Assembly: GCA_033239005.1 (NCBI GenBank)
Contig: BSQZ01000005.1
Coordinates: 6,376,001-6,440,000, forward strand
Source of the DNA: Lamellibrachia satsuma
Taxonomy: Eukaryota > Annelida > Polychaeta > Sabellida > Siboglinidae
Direction: 5' to 3'
DNA length: 64,000 nt
Position 1 is the first letter of the stretch. Each line of letters begins with the position of its first letter. Of this stretch, positions 22,871-36,315 are shown one piece after another. Below the pieces are notes generated by a model, which saw only the letters and a list, made by a program, of their open reading frames with translations, was not told the origin of the DNA and searched no databases. Both the position numbers and the translations under genes were made by a program.

Positions 22871-24595
22871 GGTTATTTGGTACTCCAAATTGTCCTTACT
22901 GGATGGATATGATTCATTATGTTAATATCACATACTTTTGTAATGAATTTAATTACACATCTCCTCCGAGTGCTGTTCACAGTGCTTTTTAAAGAACAAC
23001 CCATACGGGCCATGTGGAGAGTCATACGGACAAACCTGATTTGTTTCTTCAATTTTCTTAGTCAGTAAATATTCCAAATAAATCACAAAGTGGGATTTCA
23101 TAAAGGCAATTTGCCCATATAAGAGGCCTTAAAAACCTGGCAATAAATATATGTATCGCAGTCTACCACGTTGATTTTAGTGGAATGGGCAGGCCAGAAT
23201 ATTATAAAAGTATTCCAGAATTTTTGAGAAGCCATGCAGAACATGGCCAGCAGTGTATGGAGGATTTCGCAAAGGGGGAGGCCAAAGGGGGAGGTCAAAG
23301 AGGGGTCAAGCTTAGTCACCCATTAGTTTACCATGCTACCATGTAGTGGCGCAACAGGTTATATACGAAAAAATTAAAAAATTTAAGCAAAAGGGCCAGG
23401 ATCCATGGTCCAGTGCCCCCCTAAATACGCCACTGGACATGGCTATATGGGTTCTTAGTTTGCCTGGACTGCCTCAGAATGTCCCCTTTCACTGTTACCA
23501 CGCCAGTCACAATACAGTCCAGCTGCCACTCCTTCCAGCAGGACCACTCAGGTCTTTAGCAGTGCAATTAGGCCTATTCACAGGCCATCTTAGTTGGCCT
23601 GAAGCAGATTAGCAACCGGACTTCAAGAAATAACCAGAGTAGGACTGAAGTAGCTGTGCTCTCCAGAGTCATGCAGTGCAAATTGTGGGTTGGAACATTT
23701 CCAAATTGGCAATTTATTTATTCAATTTTTCTTTATTTGACACACGGCCTCCAGGCATCCTGCTCTGTAACAGCCCTTGATTGAACACATGCTTGGAATG
23801 TGAAATATTGTTCAATACTGTTGAAGACACAAATACAGTGTACATCAAAACGAATAATGTTATTTAATCATGTTGCGTTTACCACAGATGCATGGGGAAA
23901 TGCTCACAAATGTTTAAAGTACAAAAGTTTCATGCTTTCCAAACAATCATAAAACATTCTATTTGCAAAAAATCAACCTCTTTCTGTTATAGCATCATGC
24001 CAGTTCATCTTAGGTTTTTGTACAGTGAATCTGCAGAATTATATCTCCACAAAAAGCAAAATGACTAAATTTAAAGCAGCAAACTTTTGATTATGTAAAG
24101 TACTTCTTTACTCTTGATGGCCTCATGCAATGGGCAAAATTTTTCTCGGGGCCTTTTAGACAGGGTTTTCAGGTATAAGTGGCAGCTGTTTGTGACTACA
24201 GGGTCATGCAGTGAAGAGACCAAGGAACCTTCTTAGTGCAGCCTCATCCAGACACCATCCACCATTAGTGAACTGTCATGAACACATAGGCCCTACACCC
24301 TGGTAGTTGGAATACTGTTTACTATCACGCCCAACAGGTGGCAGATTGAATACTGCCATTGCACTTTGGTCTACCATTACTTACTAACAGCTGCTAGGAA
24401 ATTGAGCATGTGAATGCCCTAACACAAGGAACGCCCTAACATCACGCCTGACACTGGGAATGCTAAAGTAATTTTTTTTATCCGGCAGATGGGATTCATC
24501 TAAAGAATGAGAATCTATTTTGTAGAAATTAGTCTAGAAAATATTCAGTGCCAAATGTTTTATATCTACGTTTATTTGTCATCACATGTGTGAAA
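22871..24595. other. LRP1 intron 1, unique sequence
   Basis: No gene seen. A possible short element ends at about 23420-23438 (inverse CAGTGGCGTATTTAGGGGGG, a common transposon-end type), but its partner end is unclear. Confidence 0.35.
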
Positions 24596-24596
24596 T

Positions 24597-24658
24597 ATCA
24601 TGATCATCATGATCATCATCATCATGATCATCATCATCATGATCATCATCATCATCAT
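24597..24658. repeat. CATGAT/CAT microsatellite
   Basis: Alternating CATGAT and CAT units. Confidence 0.85.
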
Positions 24659-24839
24659 TGGTAGCCGGAGCATTGATGAGCTGTTTCCATAAAGGTTGAT
24701 TGTTCATTACGGATGGAAGATCAGCCACTTCGACATCAAGGTTTTTTAGCAATCAGCTTGGTGTATTTTTTCGTTGCTTTCCAGTTTTTCTAGCCTTCAG
24801 TGGGTGCACACAACGAATATTGACATTGGTTCTTCTTTG

Positions 24840-25272
24840 TGGTGATACTGATGGCTTGTCTATGTCCCCAATACTGACGGTTTGTCTATGTCCCCAATAC
24901 TGATGGCTTGTCTATGTCCCCAATACTGATGGCTTGTCTATGTCCCCAATACTGATGGCTTGTCTATATCCCCAATACTGATGGCTTGTCTATGTCCCCA
25001 ATACTGATACCTTGTCTATGTCCGCAATACTAATACCTTGTCTATGTCACCAATACTGATGGCTTGTCTATGTCCCCAATACTGATACCTTGTCTATGTC
25101 ACCAATACTGACGGCTTGTCTATGTCCGCAATACTGATACCTTGTCTATGTCCCCAATACAAACAGCTTGTCTATGTCCACAATACTGATAGCTTGTGTA
25201 TGTCCCCAATACTGATACCTTGTCTATGTCACCAATACTGACAGCTTGTCTATGTCCGCAATACTGATAGAT
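24840..25272. repeat. 26-bp minisatellite, about 16 units
   Basis: The unit contains TTGTCTATGTCCCCAATACT and GATGGC, with ATACC and ACGGC variants. Confidence 0.9.
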
Positions 25273-26890
25273 ACTACTTCACAGCTAGGAGAGCACTCGC
25301 TTCCAAACAATTTCCACATACAGACAATCAACAGACCAGACTGATTCAACATAGATTTTGTACTTTAAATAAAAATCACTGTAATTACATTCTATGCTAA
25401 CAATATGACTTGAATTCAATTTTTCCTTTCAGAAGCCGAACTATTGAGCAACCAGTTCTGATAATGTACACAGCATTATTGACAGACACTGTATGATATA
25501 GACCAGTGACAACGTGGTGAGCCAGAAGATAATCAAATGTATTAAAATACCAACTACTGCCAAAAACACTACTGTATATTGAAGTGAGTCTCATGGGTAG
25601 TTTTTTTGGGTACATGGCGAGGCAGGACTATACCAGCTAAGTGCTGGACTAATACAGGCAAAGTAAACAGTAGTTATTGCAGTCTACTTCAGGGACCAAA
25701 TTTGTTGAACAGAGGTTTTTTGTGGCTCCAATAGCCCAAAACCTGCACTGGTAATCAACTCCATCTCGGGAGAGCTATCACGTTTATTTGTGCATCAGGG
25801 AGGCTGGTAACATAATAATTCGAAGTTTAATAACAGCTAGTAACCTAACCAGTTCATGGGATCATTAATACTATTTATAGTATCCATAGCGATTTAGTAC
25901 TGGCGATTTAGTTCTTGCATTTTTCTAAGAAATGAAATGATAATTTGATTAAATAACAGTGCACTTTTAGAAAATCCACCAACTTGATCATTCTAAAATG
26001 TCATTCACTTCTACAAGTGAAGTTACCACTAAAACATTATTACAATTTAATACAATGACAAAGACAATATTTGGCCTTAGAATCTTCAGTGATATAATTG
26101 AGTGGATTCAACCTACATAAATCTACTCCATATTTTGAACAGGCATGTAGACAACAATTGATTTTGGGAGGCACAGTGAACCAAGAAAAATATCATGAGT
26201 TTACATAAGTAAAGTAATAATGGCCAATTTTTTGGAAGTACGTGCCAAGTGTACCTCCAAAACCCACGCCTGTGACGTTGCTTTGTGTGCCTGTCCTCTG
26301 GTGATAAAGTCAATATTAGTTTATGATGTCTGTCTGGCGAAGAAGATCAGAAAACAAATATAAGTGATCAGTAAACATCCTGTGAAATGATTGTTGATCT
26401 GGTTTACTTATCACATCATATGTAAACATTTATGGCACTACTAATCTTTTTAATAAATGTTTATATATAAAATATTATTGCCGGGTTTTAACATAAATAA
26501 TAATGTTGTTCTGGGCTAACCATACGATTACATTAATTGGCCCTGCTAATTGCTGTTGACTAGTATTGTAAATGCCACGAGTTTGTACACAATGAGCTAC
26601 TTCTATTAATTTTTTTATAATAATATTAATGCACAAGAAAATAAATAATATATAAAATATTCTCTTTGATGCATCTCATATAGCAGGACGTTTTAATGAG
26701 AAAGAATGACAATTTCTTCCATAAATTTTGTGGATTTCATAAAAATATTTTTCGTAGGTAATGTACAGTTTTCAACAACTGAATTTTCCATTTAGCATAA
26801 TATTAAAGTAACTTAATGACTAGTTAACATTTCATTTAGCATCACACAATCCTGAGAGTCGGTTCCACATGCCTCAAAATGTAATATCGT
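25273..26890. other. LRP1 intron 1, unique AT-rich sequence
   Basis: No recognised feature. Confidence 0.4.
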
Positions 26891-26904
26891 GGAACTTCAC
26901 CATG

Positions 26905-27225
26905 GCACTGTAGCAGAGCACCACGGTACTGCAGCAGAGCACCACGGCACTGCTGCAGAGCACCACGGCACTGCTGCAGAGCACCACGGCACTGCAGCAG
27001 AGCACCACGGCACTGCAGCAGAGCACCACGGAACTGCAGCAGAGCACCACGGCACTGCAGCAGAGCACCACGGCACTGCTGCAGAGCACCACGGCACTGC
27101 TCCACGGCACTGCTGCAGAGCACCACGGCACTGCTGCAGAGCACCACGGCACTGCTGCAGAGCACCACGGCACTGCAGCAGAGCACCACGGCACTGCAGC
27201 AGAGCACCACGGCACTGCTGCAATG
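26905..27225. repeat. 21-bp minisatellite, about 15 units
   Basis: The unit GCAGAGCACCACGGCACTGC alternates CTGCAG and CTGCTG. The period is seven codons, so long frames open on both strands, but they are pure repeat. Confidence 0.93.
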
Positions 27226-27256
27226 TACCTGAACCTCCAAAAACCTAGTTTCACAT

Positions 27257-27432
27257 CACTCGCAATATCGCGGAACTTCACAGTAACACCAACAGCACTG
27301 CACCGGTAGTCACTCGCAATATCGCGGAACTTCACAGTAACACCAACAGCATTGCACCGGTAGTCACTCGCAATATCGCGGAACTTCACAGTAACACCAA
27401 CAGCACTGCACCAGTAGTCACTCGCAATATCA
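27257..27432. repeat. 54-bp minisatellite, about three units
   Basis: The unit contains GTCACTCGCAATATCGCGGA and CAGTAACACCAACAGCACTG. Confidence 0.88.
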
Positions 27433-29105
27433 CCAAACTCCCATAAATAAAATCTACAATGTTGCACCACTGGCAATATCGCCAGGGGCTAGATATCAAC
27501 CCTTTGATCGCAACAATTCTTGGTTACCGGTCCCTCTAGCAATGCACCATGCCCCTGGAAACTCTGCCAAGTACAATAAATCACTTATGACTTCTGGGAA
27601 TGGCACCATAATGAGATTTGCACAAGTTGATGAATATCTATAATACTTCTGACAGAGACTGCATCCTGTGTTGTAATCCCTCGTCACAGGAGATTGTATT
27701 CATTCTGTCGGCAATTCCCACTAAGGAAGCAGTGAAGATATCATGGCCATGTTTCATAACAACTCTGGAGTCTCCAGCCTAGTCATCTCCCTGACTCAGC
27801 TACTGACATCTGCTGACTCAGCTACGGTCCAGAACTTCCATTTTATTACCTTAACTGGAAAAACTGCTGGACAGATTATGTTCAAATTTGGTCCAAACAG
27901 TCATTTAGGTGAAGAATGGCCAATTTAATGAATATTTATAATAAAAAATTGTCAGATTTATTTTTTAAAGTTCTGTTCATAAATCTGTCCTGAATCACTT
28001 AGTTTTCAACAAAAAAGTTAAAAAGCAAGTAAAAGATTAATATAAATAAATTTTGCACATCAGTATCAAAGGGTAAAAGATTAATATAAATAAATTTTGC
28101 ACATCAGTATCAAAGCTCACTTTTTCTATAGGTTTTCCAACTTCAGTGTGATATTCTAGATAACCAGTCTACTTTAATCATGTAGATTCAGAGTCTAACT
28201 CGAGCGTGTGCATTTTGACAATCTACAAGTCTGGGAGCAAGAACTCAACATTATATCATCTGTACACAGGGGCAGTTCCTATCATACCTGAACCATGTAC
28301 CACTGATAGTAATAGTCAACATGAGTTTTGTCTGGTACACTTCCTATGTTTTTATCCCCACACAGAACTTCAAAGTCCTTTGAGATGATAAGTAAATAAG
28401 ACCTGAGGACTTTGGTCTAAAAATACACACACAAGGTTAACTTAGGTCAAAATCACTATACATAAAACAATCGCATGGGTTCATTACTCACTATGTAATT
28501 AATTAAATATGTGTAACAACAATTAGTTACAACTGTCAAATCTGTCACAAAATTTAAACTAAATGGTCTTGCAAGGTTCCATATGTGTGATCTTTTACCC
28601 TTTTTGTTTACATAAGTTATATATTTTTATATATTATATATGTAAGAGTTGAGTTAGGTGCAGCCATTGCTTTGGCAGTTATAGGGCTTACGTTACCTAA
28701 TACAAGTATGACTGTAGTAATGCATAGTTCTTTGCTAAATGCACACAAATTAATATTGGTTTTGCGAAGTACAGAAAGATACAAAAGCACACAATCGATG
28801 AAGATATATGATCTACAGATCTTGCATAATAACATGCAATGTCTGTGACATCTTCAACCAGGTCAATACCACCAGACAGATTCGATATATGCAGAATTAC
28901 TCTTCTGTAGAGATATTAATATCTTAAACAATGTTGTCTGTGGATTAATGTTTTTGTTGTTTTGGTAATGTTATCGGCTGGACTGCCTGACCCCCGTCCA
29001 CTTTAAAATAAAAAATTCAGTGGGAATTACAAGCCATAAAAAATTCATACATAATGACCTTAATTACACTGCAGATATTTTACAATGAGTAGTTGTCATA
29101 ATACA
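27433..29105. other. LRP1 intron 1, unique sequence with one small duplication
   Basis: A 42-bp segment with AATATAAATAAATTTTGCAC is tandemly duplicated at 28030-28115. Nothing else is recognised. Confidence 0.45.
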
Positions 29106-29110
29106 GCTTC

Positions 29111-29163
29111 ATGGAGTATCCCCATGGAGTATCCCCATGGAGTATCCCCATGGAGTATCCCCT
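29111..29163. repeat. 13-bp minisatellite, four units
   Basis: ATGGAGTATCCCC repeated four times. Confidence 0.9.
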
Positions 29164-29534
29164 GAGAATCCCTGCCATCTGACACCTGTCAATGTTACTT
29201 AGACTGAGACACTCAGACATGCTTTGCATCATTGCATCAGTGCTTTAGTGCACAGACTACACACAGGCCTCACTAACCTATAATTACAAGGCCCTAGGCA
29301 ACCTGTAATTACTAGGAACATCTCCACAGCTTATGCAGAAGACAAGACTTTCTGCCATGAGGCTCTTCCAGCAGTACTATGGAAAGATATCTTAATGCTT
29401 GAGAACGTGCAGCAGAGAGCAACTTTTAAGTTTTTTAAGATTCATGTTTTTTTCATATGATGTTCCAGGCCTCGAATTTGGCAAAATTGAGGGCAAGGCC
29501 ACTTGGCTTGGCAGTTTGATATATTTTAGGGGAC

Positions 29535-29730
29535 ACCACAGCCAGTAAGGAAGGGCACCAAGGCCAGTAGGAAGGGCACCAAGACACCAAGGCCAGTAGG
29601 AAGGGCACCAAGGCACCAAGGCCAGTAGGAAGGGCACCAAGACACCAAGGCTAGTAGGAAGGGCACCAAGGCCAGTAGGAGGGGCACCAAGACACCAAGG
29701 TCAGTAGGAAGGGCACCAAGGCTAGTAGAA
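29535..29730. repeat. about 20/29-bp minisatellite
   Basis: GGCCAGTAGGAAGGGCACCA units with optional AGACACCAA spacers. Confidence 0.85.
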
Positions 29731-30199
29731 AATGCCATATTATCACAAATGCTTTAATAAAAATGTTAATGAATATATTGGTAAATTAACAGTGCTGTAA
29801 AAAAACATTGGGGTACAATAACAAAGAAGACGTGTCTGAGCTGCTGTCTGCTGACAACGTTGTGTTCTAGCTCCTGATGACATTGCTCATTCTGCCAACG
29901 ATGTTGCTGTCAGCCGACGACAATGCTGCCAGTCAACGGAATGGTCATCAGCCAAAATGTTGCCGTCAGCTTTGCCTATGCCAATGATGAGTGCAGTTTG
30001 TCTGTGAACCATTGTTTAGTTTCCGAGGCAATACAGCCAGTTGCCATTGCAATGCGGCAAATTGCCACTTGGCTGCCACCAAATTCAAGGTCTGATGTTC
30101 CAGAATTTGTTAAATGGGAAGGAGAACATACAGCCAGATCAGTTTTTTTAATACAAATCTAACCAACCTTAGAGGTTAAAGAAATTAAATACACAGCAC
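29731..30199. other. LRP1 intron 1, unique sequence
   Basis: The plus frame at 29923-30162 has no recognisable domain. Confidence 0.35.
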
Positions 30200-30505
30200 A
30201 GCATGAAGTTATGTAGATGGTGATTCTTCAGTAAGAGAGTGGTAGGTGTTTGGAATTTTCTGCCTGTGTATTATATTATATCTCCACAATCTACTAACAT
30301 CTAAAAAAATAATAGATAAAGATTGGAACACATATTATAAAATTGTAGGTTTTATAATTGTTGGGAAATTATTAATTGTAGGGTAAGTATAAAAGGTTAA
30401 CTAGTAATGTGGCAAATGCCCATTGTTTGTAAGTGTAATTGTATAGAAAGCAGCTAAAGAGCTTTTAGCCTGTAGGCCTACAGGCTAAAGATCCTCACTT
30501 TTTCT
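30200..30505 (+). pseudogene. LINE 3' fragment with palindromic 3'UTR
   Basis: GATTCTTCAGTAAGAGAGTG followed by GGTGTTTGGAATTTTCTGCC gives, with frameshifts, the FFS-x-R-V-V-x-x-WN-x-LP tail of LINE reverse transcriptases. A 26-bp perfect palindrome centred at about 30478 lies in the following untranslated part. Confidence 0.5.
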
Positions 30506-31870
30506 GTCCCACGCATTGTCCGCCCTCAGGCGTACATAGCCTCGTGACACTTCAATCCAACTTATTTGGCCAACAGCGATCTGTATGTAAGTGTTATCAC
30601 AATAACTGTAAATCTGTTATCACAATTTGTCATCAATATTACAACCGCTCTTTGGAATGCAACAATGATTTCTTCTGACCCTGTATCTTACATCATTCAT
30701 TTGATTTATAAAACTATTTTCGTTTTTATCTAAGGTCATAAATAGTTACAACATTTAAGTTCTGATACACAATTACACGTACATGAAACAAACAGTTATC
30801 ATGCATGCGTGCATCACACTGCATGCACATAAACGCATGAACGCACTGGTTCAGTTCTTTTTCTTCCCAAGGTCCTGAATGCTTTCTTCGCACACGTACA
30901 ACTGCGCGCACAGCTTGTGCTCTTTCCTATTCAGTGCTTCAGCGGTTTCCATTCAAATGCCCGGATTCAATGGAAACGTTAGACGCATCACCAGGCCATT
31001 TGGATTTACTCTATTATGTCCAACGCACCGAGCAACATGGTCATTAGATGCGCATGAATGACGCCGCAAGCGTGGTTGTGTGACGTGATCAATACTTGCA
31101 TTAACAGGACAGTGGCAACGTTAAGGAGGGATAATGGCTAAGACACATTGTTATGGCACTGGGCCTCAGACACTAGGAGACAGCTGGACTTAAGGTCTTG
31201 GCATGAAACCAACTCACCACAACCACCCATTGTTAAACACTTCAGATTAGGTGACAGGCGGATCTGGGACGGCTTTCTCATGTTTCAAAATGTTTGGGAC
31301 AAGGGGTTATTTTGTTCACCGGATCGTTTCCATGTTCATGGGACTACAAGTTTTGAAACAGGCTAATTCGCAGTCCTGTCTTATTGACATGCCAATTTCA
31401 ATTGTAGACATTTTAGTAATATGTTTTCTGACAACTTTCACTCCTTTCCATATAACTTTTTGTGAAGCGTCGTATCATGACCAATGCACATTAAAACAGT
31501 TTGGTACATCTTCGATTTCCCTTTCTAGTCCAAACTAAAATTGTAGAGACACACAAACAGACAGAAAGAGATGAAACTAAGATCAAATAGTTGCAATCAG
31601 GGACAGAGACAAGTTCAAGATAGACTTGGTGCCTTGCATCAGCGCCCCCCCCCAGCTGCTCTGCCAAGGAAGAAGCACACATAAAAAACCACCCCTGACA
31701 TATATACCATACAGTGTACGGAAGTGCACCAAATCAGTTGTACTTTGCCCCACCTGCTATCTAGGTTGACGTGTTTCTGGGCACCAGGAATGGCTGAGAT
31801 TAAGTTCATGTATACAGGTTCTGTAAATTCGAATGAGCAATTCCACACGGCAACTGAAAAACCAGTGTTT
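30506..31870. other. LRP1 intron 1, unique sequence
   Basis: No gene recognised. CG-containing patch at about 30860-31080; several overlapping short frames with no domain. Confidence 0.35.
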
Positions 31871-31875
31871 CAACT

Positions 31876-34082
31876 GGTTGATCTGCCAGGAGTACTGATG
31901 TAGTCAGAAGCCCCTCGTGGCAAGGGTAGATCTGCCAGGAGTACTGATGTAGTCAGAAGCCCCTGGTGGCAAGGGTAGATCTGCCATGAGTACTGATGTA
32001 GTCAGAAGCCCCTGGTGGCAAGGGTAGATCTGCCAGTGGTACTGCTGTAGTCAGAAGCCCCTGGTGGCAAGGGTAGATCTGCCACGAGTACTGATGTAGT
32101 CAGAAGCCTCTCGTGGCAAGGGTAGATCTGCCAGGGGTACTGATGTAGTCAGAAGCCCCTCGTGGCAAGGGTAGATCTGCCACGAGTACTGATGTAGTCA
32201 GAAGCCCCTGGTGGCAAGAGTAGATCTGCCAGTGGTACTGATGTAGTCAGAAGCCCCTGGTGGCAAGGGTAGATCTGCCATGGGTACTGATGTAGTCAGA
32301 AGCCCCTCGTGGCAAGGGTAGATCTGCCAGTGGTACTGATGTAGTCAGAAGCCCCTGGTGGCAAGGGTAGATCTGCCAGTGGTACTGATGTAGTCAGAAG
32401 CCCCTGGTGGCAAGGGTAGATCTGCCAGGAGTACTGATGTAGTCAGAAGCCCCTGGTGGCAAGGGTAGATCTGCCACGAGTACTGATGTAGTCAGAAGCC
32501 CCTGGTGGCAAGGGTAGATCTGCCACGAGTACTGATGTAGTCAGAAGCCCCTGGTGGCAAGGGTAGATCTGCCAGGAGTACTGGTGTAGTCAGAAGCCCC
32601 TGGTGGCAAGGGTAGATCTGCCAGGAGTACTGGTGTAGTCAGAAGCCCCTGGTGGCAAGGGTAGATCTGCCACGAGTACTGGTGTAGTCAGAAGCCCCTG
32701 GTGGCAAGGGTAGATCTGCCAGGAGTACTGGTGTAGTCAGAAGCCCCTGGTGGCAAGGGTAGATCTGCCACGAGTACTGGTGTAGTCAGAAGCCCCTGGT
32801 GGCAAGGGTAGATCTGCCACGAGTACTGGTGTAGTCAGAAGCCCCTGGTGGCAAGGGTAGATCTGCCAGGAGTACTGGTGTAGTCAGAAGCCCCTGGTGG
32901 CAAGGGTAGATCTGCCAGGAGTACTGGTGTAGTCAGAAGCCCCTGGTGGCAAGGGTAGATCTGCCAGGAGTACTGGTGTAGTCAGAAGCCCCTGGTGGCA
33001 AGGGTAGATCTGCCAGGAGTACTGGTGTAGTCAGAAGCCCCTGGTGGCAAGGGTAGATCTGCCAGGAGTACTGGTGTAGTCAGAAGCCCCTGGTGGCAAG
33101 GGTAGATCTGCCACGAGTACTGGTGTAGTCAGAAGCCCCTGGTGGCAAGGGTAGATCTGCCAGGAGTACTGGTGTAGTCAGAAGCCCCTGGTGGCAAGGG
33201 TAGATCTGCCAGGAGTACTGGTGTAGTCAGAAGCCCCTGGTGGCAAGGGTAGATCTGCCAGGAGTACTGGTGTAGTCAGAAGCCCCTGGTGGCAAGGGTA
33301 GATCTGCCAGGAGTACTGGTGTAGTCAGAAGCCCCTGGTGGCAAGGGTAGATCTGCCAGGAGTACTGGTGTAGTCAGAAGCCCCTGGTGGCAAGGGTAGA
33401 TCTGCCAGGAGTACTGGTGTAGTCAGAAGCCCCTGGTGGCAAGGGTAGATCTGCCAGGAGTACTGGTGTAGTCAGAAGCCCCTGGTGGCAAGGCTAGATC
33501 TGCCAGGAGTACTGGTGTAGTCAGAAGCCCCTGGTGGCAAGGGTAGATCTGCCAGGAGTACTGGTGTAGTCAGAAGCCCCTGGTGGCAAGGGTAGATCTG
33601 CCACGAGTACTGGTGTAGTCAGAAGCCCCTGGTGGCAAGGGTAGATCTGCCACGAGTACTGGTGTAGTCAGAAGCCCCTGGTGGCAAGGCTAGATCTGCC
33701 AGGAGTACTGGTGTAGTCAGAAGCCCCTGGTGGCAAGGGTAGATCTGCCAGGAGTACTGGTGTAGTCAGAAGCCCCTGGTGGCAAGGGTAGATCTGCCAG
33801 GAGTACTGGTGTAGTCAGAAGCCCCTGGTGGCAAGGGTAGATCTGCCAGGAGTACTGGTGTACTCAGAAGCCCCTGGTGGCAAGGGTAGATCTGCCAGGA
33901 GTACTGGTGTACTCAGAAGCCCCTGGTGGCAAGGGTAGATCTGCCAGGAGTACTGGTGTAGCCAGAAGCCCCTGGTGGCAAGGGTAGATCTGCCAGGAGT
34001 ACTGGTGTAGTCAGAAGCCCCTGGTGACTAGGGTAGATCTGCCAGGCGTACTGATGTAGTCAGAAGCCCCTGGTGACAAGGA
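31876..34082. repeat. 49-bp minisatellite, about 45 units
   Basis: The unit contains GTAGATCTGCCAGGAGTACT and GTCAGAAGCCCCTGGTGGCA. Left-hand units are variable (GATGTAG, CCTCGTGG); from about 32580 rightward they are almost identical (GGTGTAG), which indicates recent expansion. Each unit has AGATCT and AGTACT sites. This is the largest array in the window. Confidence 0.96.
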
Positions 34083-34617
34083 TGCAGAAAGTCAGACTGT
34101 TAATAAATTCCATACAAACAATGATAGATTATTACCTGTAATGGTAAAGATGGCATTTGCTGATGATAATGATGTGTTTGTTATGATACCATCATTGGCT
34201 GGCAGACTGTTGTGTTGTGTGCTTGTGCCTTGATCAATACGATGCTCAACAATACACATTTAATGCGTATACAATTCTATACATTGGTGTGGCATCTCTA
34301 TCTCTAGCAGTGGGGCCTAGCACTATGCTATATACCCATTAGTTACATTTGGGGTGTACGTATTGTACTGGTGCCGTCTAGGTGATGCGTGTAAGAACAC
34401 TACATTCCTCCCCAAGTTGCTTATAATCTGTGTTTAGTATAATATAGAACAAACAATTTTTAACTACAGTATTCAAAGAGATAGTTACTAGTACAGACAA
34501 TGTATGTCAAGTCCAAGATAGTCATGCATGACTGCGTATTATTACTAGATTGTCAATCATGATGGTATTTAATTATCCAAGTAGAATTGTATTATTAATG
34601 TTCACCATTTAGCCAGT
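34083..34617. other. LRP1 intron 1, unique sequence
   Basis: Nothing recognised. Confidence 0.4.
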
Positions 34618-34775
34618 TCTTAAACATCTAACACTAATTCGCCAGGTCATAAACATCTAACACTAATTCGCCAGGTCATAAACATCTAACACTAATTCGC
34701 CAGGTCATAAACATCTAACACTAATTCGCCAGGTCATAAACATCTAGCACTATTTTGCCAGTTCGTAAACATTTA
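34618..34775. repeat. 29-bp minisatellite, about five units
   Basis: The unit contains AAACATCTAACACTAATTCG and CCAGGTCAT. Confidence 0.9.
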
Positions 34776-35225
34776 GATGTGCGGGCGTCTTTCTCGGTCA
34801 CGATGATCGATGGTCAAATGGTAATGTTAGTTTGTCTTTCCTGTGTTGTAATACTAACACAATGTTTCCTGGAAGCATGTGGCGTGTGATGGCATTTTGT
34901 TTCTTATCTGCATACAATTTCATTGTCTCTCGCTTGTTTATCGTTCGTTGTTAGCTTTGTGTTCAGTGGGGGTTTCTGTGTTTGTGTGATCGTGTTCGGC
35001 AGTTTGATTCTCTGGCGCTGTCTACGTGATGTCTACATGATGCGTGTAAGAACACTACATTGACTGCTCTTTTTTCCATTACAATTGTGTAGTGTCTAAG
35101 AGCATTGCAGTGGCAACAGTCATTAACACTCATTAATACCAACACCAGTCAACACATACAACTTCCTTCCCCTGTATATTTGCTATTCTTGCCACTTCAT
35201 CAGAACCAGGTCAGACCTACAACTG
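34776..35225. other. LRP1 intron 1, unique sequence
   Basis: Nothing recognised. GATGCGTGTAAGAACACTAC occurs here near 35040 and also near 34385, a short shared segment. Confidence 0.4.
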
Positions 35226-36315
35226 GTACAGAAGCTGCTTGTAGGATTCACACTACCAAGTCCCTGTCTCACACGGCAGAGGTTTCTTTGGTTTGTTGGT
35301 ACAGCCTCCACAACTGCTTGTAGGATTCACACTATCAAGTCCCTGTCTCACACGGCAGAGGTTTCTTTGGTTTGTTGGTACAGCCTCCACAACTGCTTGT
35401 AGGATTCACACTACCAAGTCCCTGTCTCACACAGCAGAGGTTCCTTTGGTTTGTTGGTACAGCCTCCACAACTGCTTGTAGGATTCACACTACCAAGTCC
35501 CTGTCTCACACGGCAGAGGTTCCTTTGGTTTGTTGGTACAGCCTCCACAACTGCTTGTAGGATTCACACTATCAAGTCCCTGTCTCACACGGCAGAGGTT
35601 CCTTTGGTTTGTTGGTACAGCTTCCACAACTGCTTGTAGGATTCACACTATCAAGTCCCTGTCTCACACAGCAGAGGTTTCTTTGGTTTGTTGGTACAGC
35701 CTCCACAACTGCTTGTAGAATTCACACTATCAAGTCCCTGTCTCACACAGCAGAGGTTTCTTTGGTTTGTTGGTACAGCCTCCACAACTGCTTGTAGGAT
35801 TCACACTATCAAGTCCCTGTCTCACACAGCAGAGGTTTCTTTGGTTTGTTGGTACAGCCTCCACTACTGCTTGTAGAATTCACACTACCATGTCCCTGTC
35901 TCACACGGCAGAGGTTCCTTTGGTTTGTTGGTACAGCCTCCACAACTGCTTGTAGGATTCACACTATCATGTCCCTGTCTCACACAGCAGAGGTTTCTTT
36001 GGTTTGTTGGTACAGCTTCCACAACTGCTTGTAGGATTCACACTACCGTGTCCCTGTCTCACACAGCAGAGGTTTCTTTGGTTTGTTGGTACAGCTTCCA
36101 CAACTGCTTGTAGGATTCACACTACCGTGTCCCTGTCTCACACAGCACAGGTTTCTTTGGTTTGTTGGTACAGCCTCCACAACTGCTTGTAGGATTCACA
36201 CTATCAAGTCCCTGTCTCACACAGCAGAGGTTTCTTTGGTTTGTTGGTACAGCCTCCACAACTGCTTGTAGGATTCACACTACCATGTCCCTGTCTCACA
36301 CAACTGCTTGTCAAC
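35226..36315. repeat. 79-bp minisatellite, about 14 units
   Basis: The unit contains CAACTGCTTGTAGGATTCAC, AAGTCCCTGTCTCACACGGC and GGTTTGTTGGTACAGCC. The period is not a multiple of three, so each unit opens a similar staggered 62-codon frame; these are artefacts. Confidence 0.96.

Noticed and set aside
26842..27476. Cys/Val/Ala repeat frames up to 200 codons
   Set aside because: They follow the 21-bp array (seven codons) and 54-bp array (18 codons) and are open on several frames of both strands at once.
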